From: Reichenbachiella carrageenanivorans
Lineage (GTDB): Bacteria > Bacteroidota > Bacteroidia > Cytophagales > Cyclobacteriaceae
Reading direction: 5' to 3'
DNA length: 64,000 nucleotides
Assembly: GCF_025639805.1 (NCBI RefSeq)
Contig: NZ_CP106735.1
Location: 3,877,501 to 3,941,500, forward strand
Position 1 is the first letter of the stretch. Each line of letters starts with the position of its first letter. The notes beneath the pieces are model-generated. The model ran no database searches, was not told where the DNA came from, and worked only from the letters and a program-made list of their open reading frames with translations. Shown piece by piece: positions 36,474-45,655 of this stretch. A program made the translations under genes and the position numbers.

Positions 36474-37486
36474 ACCAACCCACAAAGCGCATATAAAACC
36501 CTCGCCGCTACATTGGCATTCCATTCTTTATCGTCTGGCTGTGGCGCCACTTCATTCAGATCAAAACCAATGACTTCTCTACCCGAAGCTTTCACTTGAT
36601 TGATTAAATAAACGGCCTCTTCGAAGCTCAAACCTCCTGGAACTGGGGTGCCTGTACCTGGACACAAGAAAGGCTGTAGCCCGTCGATATCAAAACTGAT
36701 ATAAACTTTATCTGGAAGCTGCGCTACCATTTCTTTGCACAAAGATTGCCAGGTCGTTCCTTCAAACTGTTGCCATTTCAATTCCTGATCGAAATACACG
36801 GCTACACGCTCATCAGACTTGACCAACTCCATTTCTTCCTCGCAAAAATCACGAATACCTACCTGCACGAGCTTGGAGATATTTGGCAACTTCAATGCAT
36901 TGTACATGATGGAAGCATGGGAATGTTTGAAGCCCTCGTAGGCTTTACGCAAATCTAGGTGTGCGTCGATTTGAAGAATCCCAAAGTCTTCGTACTTATC
37001 GTTTAGTGCTTCCAGATAGCCCAGAGGCGTACTGTGATCGCCTCCTAGCAAACCAACTATTTTACCTTTATTAAGATAGGCTAAAGCTTGATCTTTGAGT
37101 TGTGCTTTTAGTGCAGTCGTGCCTTGGTCTACAGCTGCAATTACTTCCTTAACCTTTAAGTATTCTTGACCTGCTTCCAACGCCTCTATATAGGGTTCTA
37201 CTACAAGTCTTAAATCTTGACTCTTGTTTCTAATTTCTTCATCAATCGGTGCCATCCAGATGCCTTGTTTCCATGGAGCTTCTCTTCCCACTACTTCCAG
37301 GTCCAATTGGGCGGAAGCATCTAGAATAGCCTGTGGCCCTTCGGCCGTACCAGCCGAATAAGAAACTGTAGCATCCCAAGGCACAGGAAGAATCACCACT
37401 TGGGCATCAGCTTCTTCAAAAGGTAAACCAAAAATAGATCCTCTTACTCCTACAGCACTGGGATCATAATTTTCACTCGTTGACAT
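36470..37486 (-). CDS. Agmatinase / arginase-family ureohydrolase
   Basis: 338 residues. The binuclear manganese site of the arginase superfamily is complete: H151 in GGDHSTPLGY, D174/H176/D178 in IDAHLDLR and the DxD of FDIDGLQP. The GFDLNEVAPQ segment near the end is also typical. The opening QVVILPVPWDATVSYSAGTA resembles agmatinases (SpeB), which release urea from agmatine on the way to putrescine; a formiminoglutamase role cannot be excluded. It lies 3 bases after sixA on the same strand. Confidence 0.88.
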   Translation of the reverse strand: MSTSENYDPSAVGVRGSIFGLPFEEADAQVVILPVPWDATVSYSAGTAEGPQAILDASAQLDLEVVGREAPWKQGIWMAPIDEEIRNKSQDLRLVVEPYIEALEAGQEYLKVKEVIAAVDQGTTALKAQLKDQALAYLNKGKIVGLLGGDHSTPLGYLEALNDKYEDFGILQIDAHLDLRKAYEGFKHSHASIMYNALKLPNISKLVQVGIRDFCEEEMELVKSDERVAVYFDQELKWQQFEGTTWQSLCKEMVAQLPDKVYISFDIDGLQPFLCPGTGTPVPGGLSFEEAVYLINQVKASGREVIGFDLNEVAPQPDDKEWNANVAARVLYALCGLV

Positions 37487-37489
37487 GTC

Positions 37490-37993
37490 TTAATTATTTT
37501 CTGAGCGAGCAGCTGGCTTATAATATTTAACCAAATCCATATTGTTTTGTGAGACCTCTGCCCAAGCACCATCAAACTTCAGGTGAACTAAACCCGCAGG
37601 AGACACATTGCCAATAACAGCACCCGTCACATATTCTGCCAAGTAGGTAATGGCAGGATTGTGCGCCACGATAACCACTTTATTATTTTTATCTTCCAAC
37701 TCATTAATCACCCTAAGAAGTATCCTTGTAGACGACTCATATAAGTCCTCATCATAGTCTACATTCACGGGATCATAACCCAGTTGTTCAGCGAGCATAG
37801 CGGTAGTAGTACGCGTTCTCACTGCCGTACTCGAAAGGATCAAATCTGGCGTACCAAGCAAATCAACCATCATCTTACCTAGTTTAGACGCGTCAATTTC
37901 ACCATCCGCCGTAAGCGGTCTTTCGATATCCTTAATATCAAAATTAGTAGCGTCTGCTTCTGCGTGCCTTACCAAAAAAAGTTCTTTGTTCAT
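37490..37993 (-). CDS. sixA: SixA-type phosphohistidine phosphatase
   Basis: 167 residues, a compact histidine phosphatase. The RHG-type motif is LVRHAEADAT with catalytic His10, the second Arg lies in STAVRTRTTAMLA, and the second His in VIVAHNPAITYL. SixA enzymes dephosphorylate histidine residues on signalling or PTS proteins; the target here is unknown. It precedes the arginase-family gene by 3 bases, so the two form an operon divergent from topA. Confidence 0.9.
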   Translation of the reverse strand: MNKELFLVRHAEADATNFDIKDIERPLTADGEIDASKLGKMMVDLLGTPDLILSSTAVRTRTTTAMLAEQLGYDPVNVDYDEDLYESSTRILLRVINELEDKNNKVVIVAHNPAITYLAEYVTGAVIGNVSPAGLVHLKFDGAWAEVSQNNMDLVKYYKPAARSENN

Positions 37994-38108
37994 GTGATGT
38001 AATCCGTCTTACAAATGGGCAATTTATTTAGAAATCTAATTTTCGTATTTGCTAAAATCAATTTTTTTTAATCATCTTTGGCGCTTTTAGGAATTAATTT
38101 TGAATTCT

Positions 38109-40514
38109 ATGTCGAAGAATCTGGTAATAGTAGAGTCGCCCGCCAAGGCGAAAACGATCGAGGGGTATTTGGGTAAAGACTACAAAGTAGCATCTAGCTA
38201 CGGCCACGTCCGAGACTTACAAAAAGGCAATAACGCCATCGACATAGCAAACGGGTTTACCCCTACTTATGAAGTATCTAAAGACAAAAAGGAAGTCATT
38301 AGAGACTTAAAAAAATTAGCCAAAGCCGCCGACACTATCTATCTAGCAAGTGATGATGACCGCGAAGGAGAAGCCATCTCTTGGCACTTACAAGAGACTT
38401 TGAAATTGGAGGAATCCAAAACCAAGCGAATTGTATTTCATGAAATTACTAAAAATGCAATCAGCAAGGCCATCAATAATCCTCGTGCACTCAATGTAGA
38501 TTTAGTGAATGCGCAACAAGCCAGACGCGTACTGGATCGTTTGGTCGGATTTGAGCTTTCTCCTATTCTTTGGAAAAAGATAAAAACAGGTTTGTCTGCA
38601 GGACGGGTTCAGTCTGTAGCCGTACGGCTGGTCGTAGACAGAGAGCGAGAAATTGATGCGCATCAGGCCGTATCCGCATTCAAGGTCACTGCAGAATTCT
38701 CTTTAGATAAAGGTAAAATACTCAGTGCCGAACTGCCTGCTAAATTCAAAACAAAAGAAGAAGCCGAAACATTTGTAAATGACTGTGTAGGTGCTTCGTA
38801 CGACATTAAAAATTTGGAGAAAAAGCCAGGAAAAAAAACACCTGCACCTCCATTTACCACCTCTACCATACAGCAGGAGGCCAGTAGAAAATTAGGATTT
38901 TCTGTAGCTCGTACCATGAGCGTAGCTCAGAAACTATACGAAGCTGGTAAAATCTCCTATATGAGAACTGATTCATTGAACCTATCTGACGAAGCTATAG
39001 CAGGTGCTAAAAATGAAATTACTAGCAGCTACGGTGAGCATTTCGTAAAAACCCGAAAATACAAAACCAAAAATGCCTCAGCACAAGAAGCTCACGAAGC
39101 CATTCGGCCAACCAACTTCTCTGACCGATCTGCTGGTAGCGACGACAGTGAAAGAAGGCTTTATGAACTGATCTGGAAACGCGCCATTGCCTCACAAATG
39201 GCGGATGCTGAAATAGAAAAAACAGTAGCTACCATAGGCATATCTACTCGAAAAGAACACCTTACAGCCACTGGTGAAGTGGTGAAGTTTGAAGGTTTCT
39301 TGACCGTATATACCGAATCTACAGACGACGATACCGAGGAAGAAGAAAACAAAGGCATGTTGCCTCCTTTGGAAATCGGACAAGATCTGGATTTGAATAT
39401 CATGAAGGCTAAAGAAGGCTTTACACGTCATGCAGCCAGATATACTGAGGCAAGCTTGGTGAAGAAAATGGAAGAGATGGGCATCGGAAGGCCGTCTACA
39501 TATGCTCCAACTATCTCCACCATTCAACGACGTGAATACGTTGTCAAAGAAGCAAGAGATGGGCACGAAAGAAAATACGCCGAAATTACTTTACAAAATG
39601 ACAAAGTAGTGTCAAGTGAAAAAACTGAAATCACTGGCGCAGAAAAGAACAAACTCTTCCCTACCAACATTGCCATGATTGTCAATGACTTTTTGGTAGA
39701 CTACTTCCCTAATGTGATCGATTACTCTTTTACGGCCAACGTAGAAAAGGAATTTGACGAAATCGCTCATGGGCTGAAAAATTGGAATGCGATGATCGAA
39801 TCGTTTTATGGAGGATTTCACAAAACGGTAGAAGAGACTGAGCAAGTAGAAAGATCTGAAATAGGTAAAGTACGTGAGCTAGGTGATGATCCTGCCACAG
39901 GAAAACCTATTATCGCTCGCATGGGCAGATTTGGTGCCATGGTACAAATGGGAGAAACCAGCGAAGATGAAGAAGCTGAAAAACCTAAATATGCTAGCCT
40001 AAGAAAAGGACAGTTTTTAGACAACATCACTTTGGAAGATGCTTTGGAGTTATTCAAACTTCCTCGTCAAGTAGGTGAATTAGAAGACAAAGTCATGACA
40101 GCAGCCATCGGTAGGTTTGGTCCATATATCCGTCACGATGGCAAATTTGTGTCTATCCCCAAGGATATGGATCCATTGCAGATCACCGCTGATGAAGCGG
40201 TTGAATTGATCATGGCAAAAAGAAAATCTGATGCCGAGAAATTCATCAAAGGTTTTGACGAAAACCCTGATGTACAAGTACTTAATGGCAGATGGGGGCC
40301 ATATATCAAGTTTGAAAAGAAAAATGTAAAAATCCCTAAGGACAAAGAACCAACAGAGCTGACCTATGCCGAATGTGTAGATCTGGCTGAGAAAACTCCA
40401 GATAAAAAAGGCCGTGGAGCAACAGCTAAGAAAAAAGCCCCCGCTAAAACTACCGCCAAAGCAACAAAACCGAAAGCTACAAAACCCAAAACAACTAAGG
40501 CTAAGAAAAAGTAA
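38109..40514 (+). CDS. topA: DNA topoisomerase I
   Basis: 801 residues from the ATG giving MSKNLVIVESPAKAKTIEGY; a TTG nine bases upstream is less likely. The TOPRIM domain has Glu9 and DDDRE at 82-86, and the catalytic Tyr284 lies in ISYMRTDSLNLSD. The C-terminal part has no Cys-rich zinc ribbons. Instead it has repeated Topo_C-type units (GRFGAMVQMG, GRFGPYIRHDGKFVSIP, GRWGPYIKFEKKNVKIP) and a Lys/Ala/Thr-rich tail of about 35 residues resembling histone-like tails. It relaxes negative supercoils. It converges on the Crp/Fnr gene with a 6-base gap. Confidence 0.96.
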   Translation: MSKNLVIVESPAKAKTIEGYLGKDYKVASSYGHVRDLQKGNNAIDIANGFTPTYEVSKDKKEVIRDLKKLAKAADTIYLASDDDREGEAISWHLQETLKLEESKTKRIVFHEITKNAISKAINNPRALNVDLVNAQQARRVLDRLVGFELSPILWKKIKTGLSAGRVQSVAVRLVVDREREIDAHQAVSAFKVTAEFSLDKGKILSAELPAKFKTKEEAETFVNDCVGASYDIKNLEKKPGKKTPAPPFTTSTIQQEASRKLGFSVARTMSVAQKLYEAGKISYMRTDSLNLSDEAIAGAKNEITSSYGEHFVKTRKYKTKNASAQEAHEAIRPTNFSDRSAGSDDSERRLYELIWKRAIASQMADAEIEKTVATIGISTRKEHLTATGEVVKFEGFLTVYTESTDDDTEEEENKGMLPPLEIGQDLDLNIMKAKEGFTRHAARYTEASLVKKMEEMGIGRPSTYAPTISTIQRREYVVKEARDGHERKYAEITLQNDKVVSSEKTEITGAEKNKLFPTNIAMIVNDFLVDYFPNVIDYSFTANVEKEFDEIAHGLKNWNAMIESFYGGFHKTVEETEQVERSEIGKVRELGDDPATGKPIIARMGRFGAMVQMGETSEDEEAEKPKYASLRKGQFLDNITLEDALELFKLPRQVGELEDKVMTAAIGRFGPYIRHDGKFVSIPKDMDPLQITADEAVELIMAKRKSDAEKFIKGFDENPDVQVLNGRWGPYIKFEKKNVKIPKDKEPTELTYAECVDLAEKTPDKKGRGATAKKKAPAKTTAKATKPKATKPKTTKAKKK

Positions 40515-40520
40515 GACCGC

Positions 40521-41165
40521 CTACACGAGCAAATTCACATCTCGAATCAAAATACGTCGTCGATCAAAATTGATGACGTTTTTTTCTTTAAGTTGATTTA
40601 AAGTAGTTGTCACCGTCTGGCGAGAAGTGCCGGTCAGATTAGCAATATCTTTATGAGTGAAGTTGTTTTGAATCAAGGTTTCAAAACCTACTTTCTGTCC
40701 ACTTTCAATGGCCAATTCTTTCAAAAATTCTACAATTCTAGTTCGAGAATCTTTCGAAGTAATCGCCTCCATACGCTTATCGAGCTTTTCTATTCTACGC
40801 CCCATAAGCCCCAGTATATAAGCAAATAGCGTTTCGTCTAATTTGGCTGCGTCTAACAACTCACGTACAACTAGCACACGTACAATAGCATCTTTTGACA
40901 TAACACGAGCATATTCTGTCCGCCTAGGCTGCCCTGCCAAAGACATCTCCCCAAACACACTACCTTCACTCAAAATAGACTTAACGACCTCTTCTCCATC
41001 CCTCCCTTCTTTAGCCACCTTCACACTCCCCTTTTCTATAAAGTAAATCAAGTCTGACGGTTCGTTAGCCTTAAACACGTAATCATCTTTTTGGTAAATG
41101 ATTTGACTAGATGAAAGAATTTTTTCACCAAACTCTAATAGTATATCTGCTCCGTTGTGTTTCAT
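40521..41165 (-). CDS. Crp/Fnr family transcription regulator
   Basis: 214 residues. A cyclic-nucleotide-binding-type beta-roll fills residues 15-120 (IYFIEKGSVKVAKEG, SVFGEMSLAGQPRRTEYA), then a long dimer helix and a winged helix-turn-helix with FTHKDIANLTGTSRQTVTTT as recognition region. The PRRTEYA motif resembles the cAMP pocket (RTA in Crp). No N-terminal Cys cluster is present, so it is not an oxygen-sensing FNR. The divergent operon encodes HemJ, SCO and cytochrome c, possible targets. A palindrome close to the FNR consensus lies 15 bases before its ATG, suggesting autoregulation. Confidence 0.9.
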   Translation of the reverse strand: MKHNGADILLEFGEKILSSSQIIYQKDDYVFKANEPSDLIYFIEKGSVKVAKEGRDGEEVVKSILSEGSVFGEMSLAGQPRRTEYARVMSKDAIVRVLVVRELLDAAKLDETLFAYILGLMGRRIEKLDKRMEAITSKDSRTRIVEFLKELAIESGQKVGFETLIQNNFTHKDIANLTGTSRQTVTTTLNQLKEKNVINFDRRRILIRDVNLLV

Positions 41166-41179
41166 ATGTTTGTGATATT

Positions 41180-41193
41180 GTGATTTCTATCAA
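41180..41193. promoter_or_regulatory. FNR/CRP-like operator
   Basis: GTGATTTCTATCAA differs from the FNR consensus TTGATNNNNATCAA at one position only. It lies between the Crp/Fnr gene and the divergent hemJ operon, 15 bases before the regulator's ATG. Binding is inferred. Confidence 0.4.
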
Positions 41194-41270
41194 CTGATTA
41201 TATAAACACCCTAATAAAGGCTTACCACTACTTGAAGTGACAGTAGATTTTTCTTTATTTCCATATGGCA

Positions 41271-41300
41271 TTGGGTTTATATACATCAGATTTATATTTG
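41271..41300 (+). promoter_or_regulatory. Bacteroidota-type promoter for the hemJ-SCO-cytochrome operon
   Basis: TTG at 41271-41273, exactly 19 bp, then an exact TATATTTG at 41293-41300. The hemJ ATG follows after 16 bases. Confidence 0.65.
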
Positions 41301-41316
41301 CGGCAGATTTAGCGCA

Positions 41317-41847
41317 ATGACCTATTTATATTTAAAATCCCTGCATATCATCTTTGTTGTCACCTGGTTTGCCGGCTTATTTTATATGGTCAGGTTATTC
41401 ATTTATACGACAGAGGCTCACCATCAAGAAGAGCCTAAAAGGAGCATCCTACTAGAGCAATTGCTTTTGATGCAAAAAAGACTGTGGTACATCATCGCAT
41501 GGCCTTCTGCTATCATCACACTTATAGCAGGTACATGGCTAGCCATAGAAAGTGGTTTCTGGACTATGCCATGGTTTCACCTGAAGGTTTTGTTTGTGAT
41601 TGGATTATTTCTTTACCACATCCTTTGTCAAAAACTGTATACTCAAATGACAAAAGGCTTATTCAAATATTCCTCTGTTCAATTACGCATTTGGAATGAA
41701 GTAGCCACACTTTTTCTCTTTGCCATCGTATTTATCGTGGTACTCAAGAGCACACTGAGTTGGATATGGGGAGTCATTGGCCTTGTCCTTATCGGCATAT
41801 TACTCATGCTCGGCATTAAGATTTATAAAAAAATAAGAAATGATTAA
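41317..41847 (+). CDS. hemJ: Protoporphyrinogen IX oxidase, HemJ type
   Basis: 176 residues with four to five membrane helices. The opening LKSLHIIFVVTWFAGLFYMV, with its conserved His, and the later WFHLKVLFVIGLF match HemJ (UPF0093), the oxygen-dependent or quinone-linked oxidase that makes protoporphyrin IX in bacteria lacking HemG/HemY. It starts a three-gene operon with SCO and cytochrome c genes, overlapping the SCO gene by 8 bases, so heme synthesis is coupled to respiratory assembly. Inner membrane. Confidence 0.85.
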   Translation: MTYLYLKSLHIIFVVTWFAGLFYMVRLFIYTTEAHHQEEPKRSILLEQLLLMQKRLWYIIAWPSAIITLIAGTWLAIESGFWTMPWFHLKVLFVIGLFLYHILCQKLYTQMTKGLFKYSSVQLRIWNEVATLFLFAIVFIVVLKSTLSWIWGVIGLVLIGILLMLGIKIYKKIRND

Positions 41848-42487
41848 AAACACATTCCCATCCCTTCTTCTGATTTCAATTCTCCTTTCTTGTAGTCAGC
41901 CTTATGGCAAAAACGAACTCCCTGTAATGGGCAGGCAACAAATCGTAGAAAAAGAAGTGAACGGACAAATAGTCATGGATACAGTAGATCACATGATCGC
42001 TGATTTTGCTTTCTATGATCAAGACAGTACATTGATCTCCAACGAGACTTTCAAAAATAAAATCTATATAGCTGATTTTTTCTTTACTTCTTGTCCTACC
42101 ATCTGTCCAAAAATGAAAAAGCAACTACTCAGAGTGTATGAAAAATTTGAAGACACTCCAGAGGTTGCCATATTATCACACACCATCGATCCTAAATATG
42201 ACAACGTGCAAGTACTCCACGACTATGCCAATGCTTTAGGTGTGAATAGTGCCAAGTGGCATTTTGTGACAGGAGAAGAAAAGGACATTTACCACATTGG
42301 AGAAAAGAGCTATATGGTAACTGCTGGCGAAGATAGCGAAGCACCAGGAGGGTATATTCATAGCGGAGCCTTTCTATTAATAGATAATCAACGCAGAATA
42401 CGTGGCGTATATGATGGAACCATGGAAAACCAAGTAGATTTATTGCTCGCTGATATATCGGTACTCCTCAAAGAAATACGAAAATGA
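41840..42487 (+). CDS. SCO1/SenC family copper-handling lipoprotein
   Basis: 215 residues with a lipoprotein signal (LLLISILLSCSQ, lipidated Cys at 18). The thioredoxin-like SCO domain carries the copper ligands Cys85 and Cys89 in FTSCPTICPKMKK and His174 in GGYIHSGAF. SCO proteins deliver copper to the CuA centre of cytochrome oxidase or keep its cysteines reduced. Its position between hemJ (8-base overlap) and a cytochrome c gene (ATGA overlap) supports this role. Anchored to a membrane and facing the periplasm. Confidence 0.92.
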   Translation: MIKNTFPSLLLISILLSCSQPYGKNELPVMGRQQIVEKEVNGQIVMDTVDHMIADFAFYDQDSTLISNETFKNKIYIADFFFTSCPTICPKMKKQLLRVYEKFEDTPEVAILSHTIDPKYDNVQVLHDYANALGVNSAKWHFVTGEEKDIYHIGEKSYMVTAGEDSEAPGGYIHSGAFLLIDNQRRIRGVYDGTMENQVDLLLADISVLLKEIRK

Positions 42488-42918
42488 TCCGAACCGCTGC
42501 TTTCATTTTTGGTTTGTTTCTATCCTCTCTATTGTTCAGTTGTCGCTCAGACAATCGCTATTCGGGACGTGAGGCAATCAAATATGACCAATACTTATTC
42601 CAAGGAGAACAATTGTATCAAGCTCATTGCTTGAATTGCCATCAAAAAGACGGCACAGGACTAGGCAAACTCATTCCTCCGCTCACGACAGATTTCATCA
42701 CCTCAGAAATGGATTTGGTAATCTGTAGCATCAAACATGGCCTAAATGGCCCTATAGAAGTGAATGGCATCACCTACAACGGAGAGATGCCTAGCAACCC
42801 TCGACTCACTCCATTAGAAATAGCCGAAATAATGACCTACATCACCAACACGTGGGGTAACGAATACGGAATGGTTAATATTTCAAAAGTGGAAAAGGCC
42901 TTAGCCAACTGCAATTAG
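42484..42918 (+). CDS. Cytochrome c lipoprotein
   Basis: 144 residues with lipobox Cys20 in SSLLFSC. One heme-binding motif CLNCH (C49, C52, H53) and a likely Met ligand in NGEMPSNPRLTP define a class I mono-heme cytochrome c. The order YQAHCLNCHQKDGTGLGKLI resembles small electron-transfer cytochromes associated with oxidases. It overlaps the SCO gene by 4 bases (ATGA), and its stop codon overlaps that of the convergent gene. Periplasmic face. Confidence 0.93.
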   Translation: MIRTAAFIFGLFLSSLLFSCRSDNRYSGREAIKYDQYLFQGEQLYQAHCLNCHQKDGTGLGKLIPPLTTDFITSEMDLVICSIKHGLNGPIEVNGITYNGEMPSNPRLTPLEIAEIMTYITNTWGNEYGMVNISKVEKALANCN

Positions 42919-43346
42919 TCTTTTGAAAGATATGCTTCGGCTTCTTTTTTAGCATTTAGCATATCGTCTTTCACTTGCTGGATCAGTTTACGCTGTTCAG
43001 TCAAATATTGCATTGCTTCGTCATGCGGAGTCCCATCTTCTATTTGCTCAAAATTTCGCATCCACACCATCATGCCTTCATTTGCATTGGTGAGTTGCTC
43101 AGAAAGGCTTCTTATCTCAGCCACTTGAGTAGAATGATCAGCTAACGAATCGGCAATCAAGGAATCCGCTTGCTGAGACAACTCTTGGGCGAGCCCTCTT
43201 AGTTTATCCATCTTAGGCATCACGTCGTCATGTACTAGCATGACCTCTCCAAACAATGCCTGTTGTTCCTTCTTTTCAGAACCACATCCAACGACAGTTA
43301 ATAGCAAAAAGAAAAGAGCTAAGGCAAAATGCGATTTACGAGTCAT
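42915..43346 (-). CDS. Helical lipoprotein of unknown function
   Basis: About 143 residues from the ATG giving MTRKSHFALALFFLLLTVVG, with the lipobox Cys right after (VVGCGSEKK). Alternative ATGs lie 9 and 48 bases upstream; the chosen one gives the best signal. The mature part is strongly helical and polar (KLRGLAQELSQQADSLIADS, YLTEQRKLIQQVKDDMLNAK), probably a coiled coil. No enzymatic motif. Similar small lipoproteins are common in Bacteroidota and uncharacterised. Confidence 0.72.
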   Translation of the reverse strand: MTRKSHFALALFFLLLTVVGCGSEKKEQQALFGEVMLVHDDVMPKMDKLRGLAQELSQQADSLIADSLADHSTQVAEIRSLSEQLTNANEGMMVWMRNFEQIEDGTPHDEAMQYLTEQRKLIQQVKDDMLNAKKEAEAYLSKD

Positions 43347-43508
43347 AGAAGTCATATCAGTGTAATAAAAAGTTATCATGCAATTTAAGATCACAAATTT
43401 ATCATTTCAAAACATACGACACTGCAAAACATACATTAGTCTATATATTTTGATAAAGCGCAGATTATCAGTAAATTGAATAATTGAGACAAATAAAAAT
43501 TACTAGCT

Positions 43509-43601
43509 ATGGTTTCTATTCTGTTATTTTTCTCCATTGGGACATTGTGTGTTTGCTATTTTAGATATAAATCAATTTTGAAAAAACAGCATCACAATTA
43601 A
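43509..43601 (+). CDS. Possible small membrane protein (30 residues)
   Basis: An open frame MVSILLFFSIGTLCVCYFRY followed by KSILKKQHHN: one hydrophobic helix and a basic tail, a layout typical of bacterial small membrane proteins. Its TAA would overlap the convergent DinB-like stop codon inside TTAA, as seen for other convergent pairs here. No promoter or homologue can be shown, so it may be chance. Confidence 0.3.
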   Translation: MVSILLFFSIGTLCVCYFRYKSILKKQHHN

Positions 43602-44155
43602 TCCTTCGAATTACCCCTATCCTCAACCTCCCTTAGAATGCGATCTATTTGCTTTAGATGGTGACTGAAATGGTGATCCAAAAAAGCCACTGTCTGAAGC
43701 AAAGAAAATCGTCCTGCAAACGGGTGTTTAAAAACCAATAAATCCAACCCTTCTTCTGGAAATGACTCAAGCAAAACTCTTAGTTCTTCTCTATGTTTAG
43801 AAAATTGCATTTTCAATTCCTCATACGAGATATCGCTAGTTGGTGGCGGCAGCTGTTTAGGCATTTTGAATTTTAACGATGATTTTAGCATCCATTTTAA
43901 AAACACAGCTCTCAACTGAGAAAATGCATCACGTGACTTCAATGAATCCAACCCTTGCATTTTCTTCTTTACATAACGCAGTGTACCCAACTCAGAAATA
44001 GACAAATGAGTCAACACTTGATTGACTGACCACAAGCCTTCCTTTTCGGGTATCGTCAAAAACCCAGAATCTACCCCATCCAAACGGCGAAATAAATCAA
44101 GCCTATTTTGCTCCAATACCTCAAAAGCCTTCAAAATTTCAGTTCTCATATGCAT
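43598..44155 (-). CDS. DinB-superfamily protein
   Basis: 185 residues forming a four-helix DinB/YfiT-type bundle. The metal-binding His positions are suggested by WSVNQVLTHLSISELGTLRY and FLDHHFSHHLKQIDRILREV, where DinB proteins carry a conserved His triad. Functions in the superfamily include thiol transferases and metal-dependent hydrolases; none can be assigned. It is encoded alone. A second start two codons downstream (MRTEILK) is also possible. Confidence 0.8.
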   Translation of the reverse strand: MHMRTEILKAFEVLEQNRLDLFRRLDGVDSGFLTIPEKEGLWSVNQVLTHLSISELGTLRYVKKKMQGLDSLKSRDAFSQLRAVFLKWMLKSSLKFKMPKQLPPPTSDISYEELKMQFSKHREELRVLLESFPEEGLDLLVFKHPFAGRFSLLQTVAFLDHHFSHHLKQIDRILREVEDRGNSKD

Positions 44156-44402
44156 AAGTGTTATTTTATAATGATATCAAATAGGTTAAACACACAAAAC
44201 CCGATACAAATATCTTATTCGTAATATTTGTATTTTTCAAATACTATAGGCAATTCAATGTTCTTTATTTAATACGTAATGTTGAATTTTTTATATTTTT
44301 TTAATTAATATAGCGGTCAAAATACATCACGATTTGTATTAATATTGTAATGGAAAAGTAACCACCACCACTTTAACATCAGGACATTCTTAATACAACA
44401 GC

Positions 44403-45653
44403 ATGAACATTTTAGATATTTTAGCCCTGTTTATTTGCTTAGCGGGCATCTTTATCTACGTCAACACCTATTATTTGAAACTCCCTTCTTCTGTTGGGCT
44501 GATGATATTGGCTCTGGGGCTTTCTCTTGCCTTGTTGATCATAGAACAAATTATCCCAGAATTCAAATTAGGCACTGAGCGTATCTTAGCCGATTACGAC
44601 TATCACGAGGTTCTGTATCAGTTAGTATTGAGCTTTATGCTTTTTGCTGGAGCACTCCAAATTGATTTCAAAAAACTTGCAGAGGAACGCACCCCTGTAC
44701 TCATACTGGCACTCGTCGGTGTACTGATCTCTACCTTCATCATTGGTTCGGCCGTTTACTACCTATTACAGTGGATCAATATCCCGTTGGATTACATGTA
44801 TTGTTTGGTATTTGGGGCCTTGATCTCTCCTACCGACCCGATAGCCGTCACAGCTACTATCAGAAAATACAGCCTATCTAAAAATTTAGAAACCAGAATT
44901 GCAGGAGAATCATTATTTAATGATGGCATCGCTGTGGTTATTACACTTACACTGCTTGATTTGGCTCACGCTGGTGAAGACCACTTCTTGGGCATCGTAG
45001 ATATCGTCTGGGTATTTGGCACAGATATCACTGGAGGAATTGTAATTGGCCTATTCTTGGGATATCTCGGTTATAGAATATTAAAATACATTGACAATGA
45101 CGAAGTAGAAGTAGAAGTATTGATGACTTTAGCCCTAGTTATGGCTGGTACTCAACTAGCAGAATTTGCACACGTATCGGCCAAGCAGGCCGTAGTAGTC
45201 ATGGGCCTTGTCATTGGAAACGAAGGAAAGAGCGGGCATGTCACAAGTGCCGCTGGAGACTATGTCTTCAAATTTTGGCACTTAGTAGAAGAAACTCTAA
45301 ACGCCATGCTATTCGTACTTATTGGGTTGGAAATGCTGATTATTCCTTGGAGACTTGACTATTTCGCTGCAGGATTTTTTGCCTTCAACATTGTATTGTT
45401 TGCCAGATACGTAAGTGTGAGTTTGCCTATTGCAGCCATGAGTACTTATCGAAGTTTTGAGAAAAACACGATACATGTACTAGCTTGGGGAGGACTGAGA
45501 GGTGGTATTCCTATTGCATTATCCTTGTCACTACCTGAGTTTGAAGGAAAGGAAGTGATTATCACCATGACTTATACGGTAGTAGTTTGCTCTGTGCTTT
45601 ACCAAGGACTTACTATACCTAAGTTGATGAGAATCACATTCCCTAAAAAATAA
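44403..45653 (+). CDS. Sodium/proton antiporter, CPA1 (NhaP-like) family
   Basis: 416 residues with about twelve membrane helices. The ion-binding ND pair lies in GESLFNDGIAVVITLTLLDL, preceded by GALISPTDPIAVTATIRKYS, and WGGLRGGIPIALSLSLP matches the conserved C-terminal segment of CPA1 antiporters. There is no long cytoplasmic regulatory tail. It exchanges Na+ (or K+) for H+ across the inner membrane, in keeping with a marine lifestyle. It is convergent with a universal stress protein gene, with stop codons 2 bases apart. Confidence 0.93.
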   Translation: MNILDILALFICLAGIFIYVNTYYLKLPSSVGLMILALGLSLALLIIEQIIPEFKLGTERILADYDYHEVLYQLVLSFMLFAGALQIDFKKLAEERTPVLILALVGVLISTFIIGSAVYYLLQWINIPLDYMYCLVFGALISPTDPIAVTATIRKYSLSKNLETRIAGESLFNDGIAVVITLTLLDLAHAGEDHFLGIVDIVWVFGTDITGGIVIGLFLGYLGYRILKYIDNDEVEVEVLMTLALVMAGTQLAEFAHVSAKQAVVVMGLVIGNEGKSGHVTSAAGDYVFKFWHLVEETLNAMLFVLIGLEMLIIPWRLDYFAAGFFAFNIVLFARYVSVSLPIAAMSTYRSFEKNTIHVLAWGGLRGGIPIALSLSLPEFEGKEVIITMTYTVVVCSVLYQGLTIPKLMRITFPKK

Positions 45654-45655
45654 GC

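Noticed and set aside
38100..38108. TTG start three codons upstream of topA ATG
   Set aside because: The ATG at 38109 gives the canonical topoisomerase N-terminus; the TTG is not needed.
40410..40514. Low-complexity Lys/Ala-rich stretch that could be a separate small histone gene
   Set aside because: It is the in-frame C-terminal tail of topoisomerase I with no own start.
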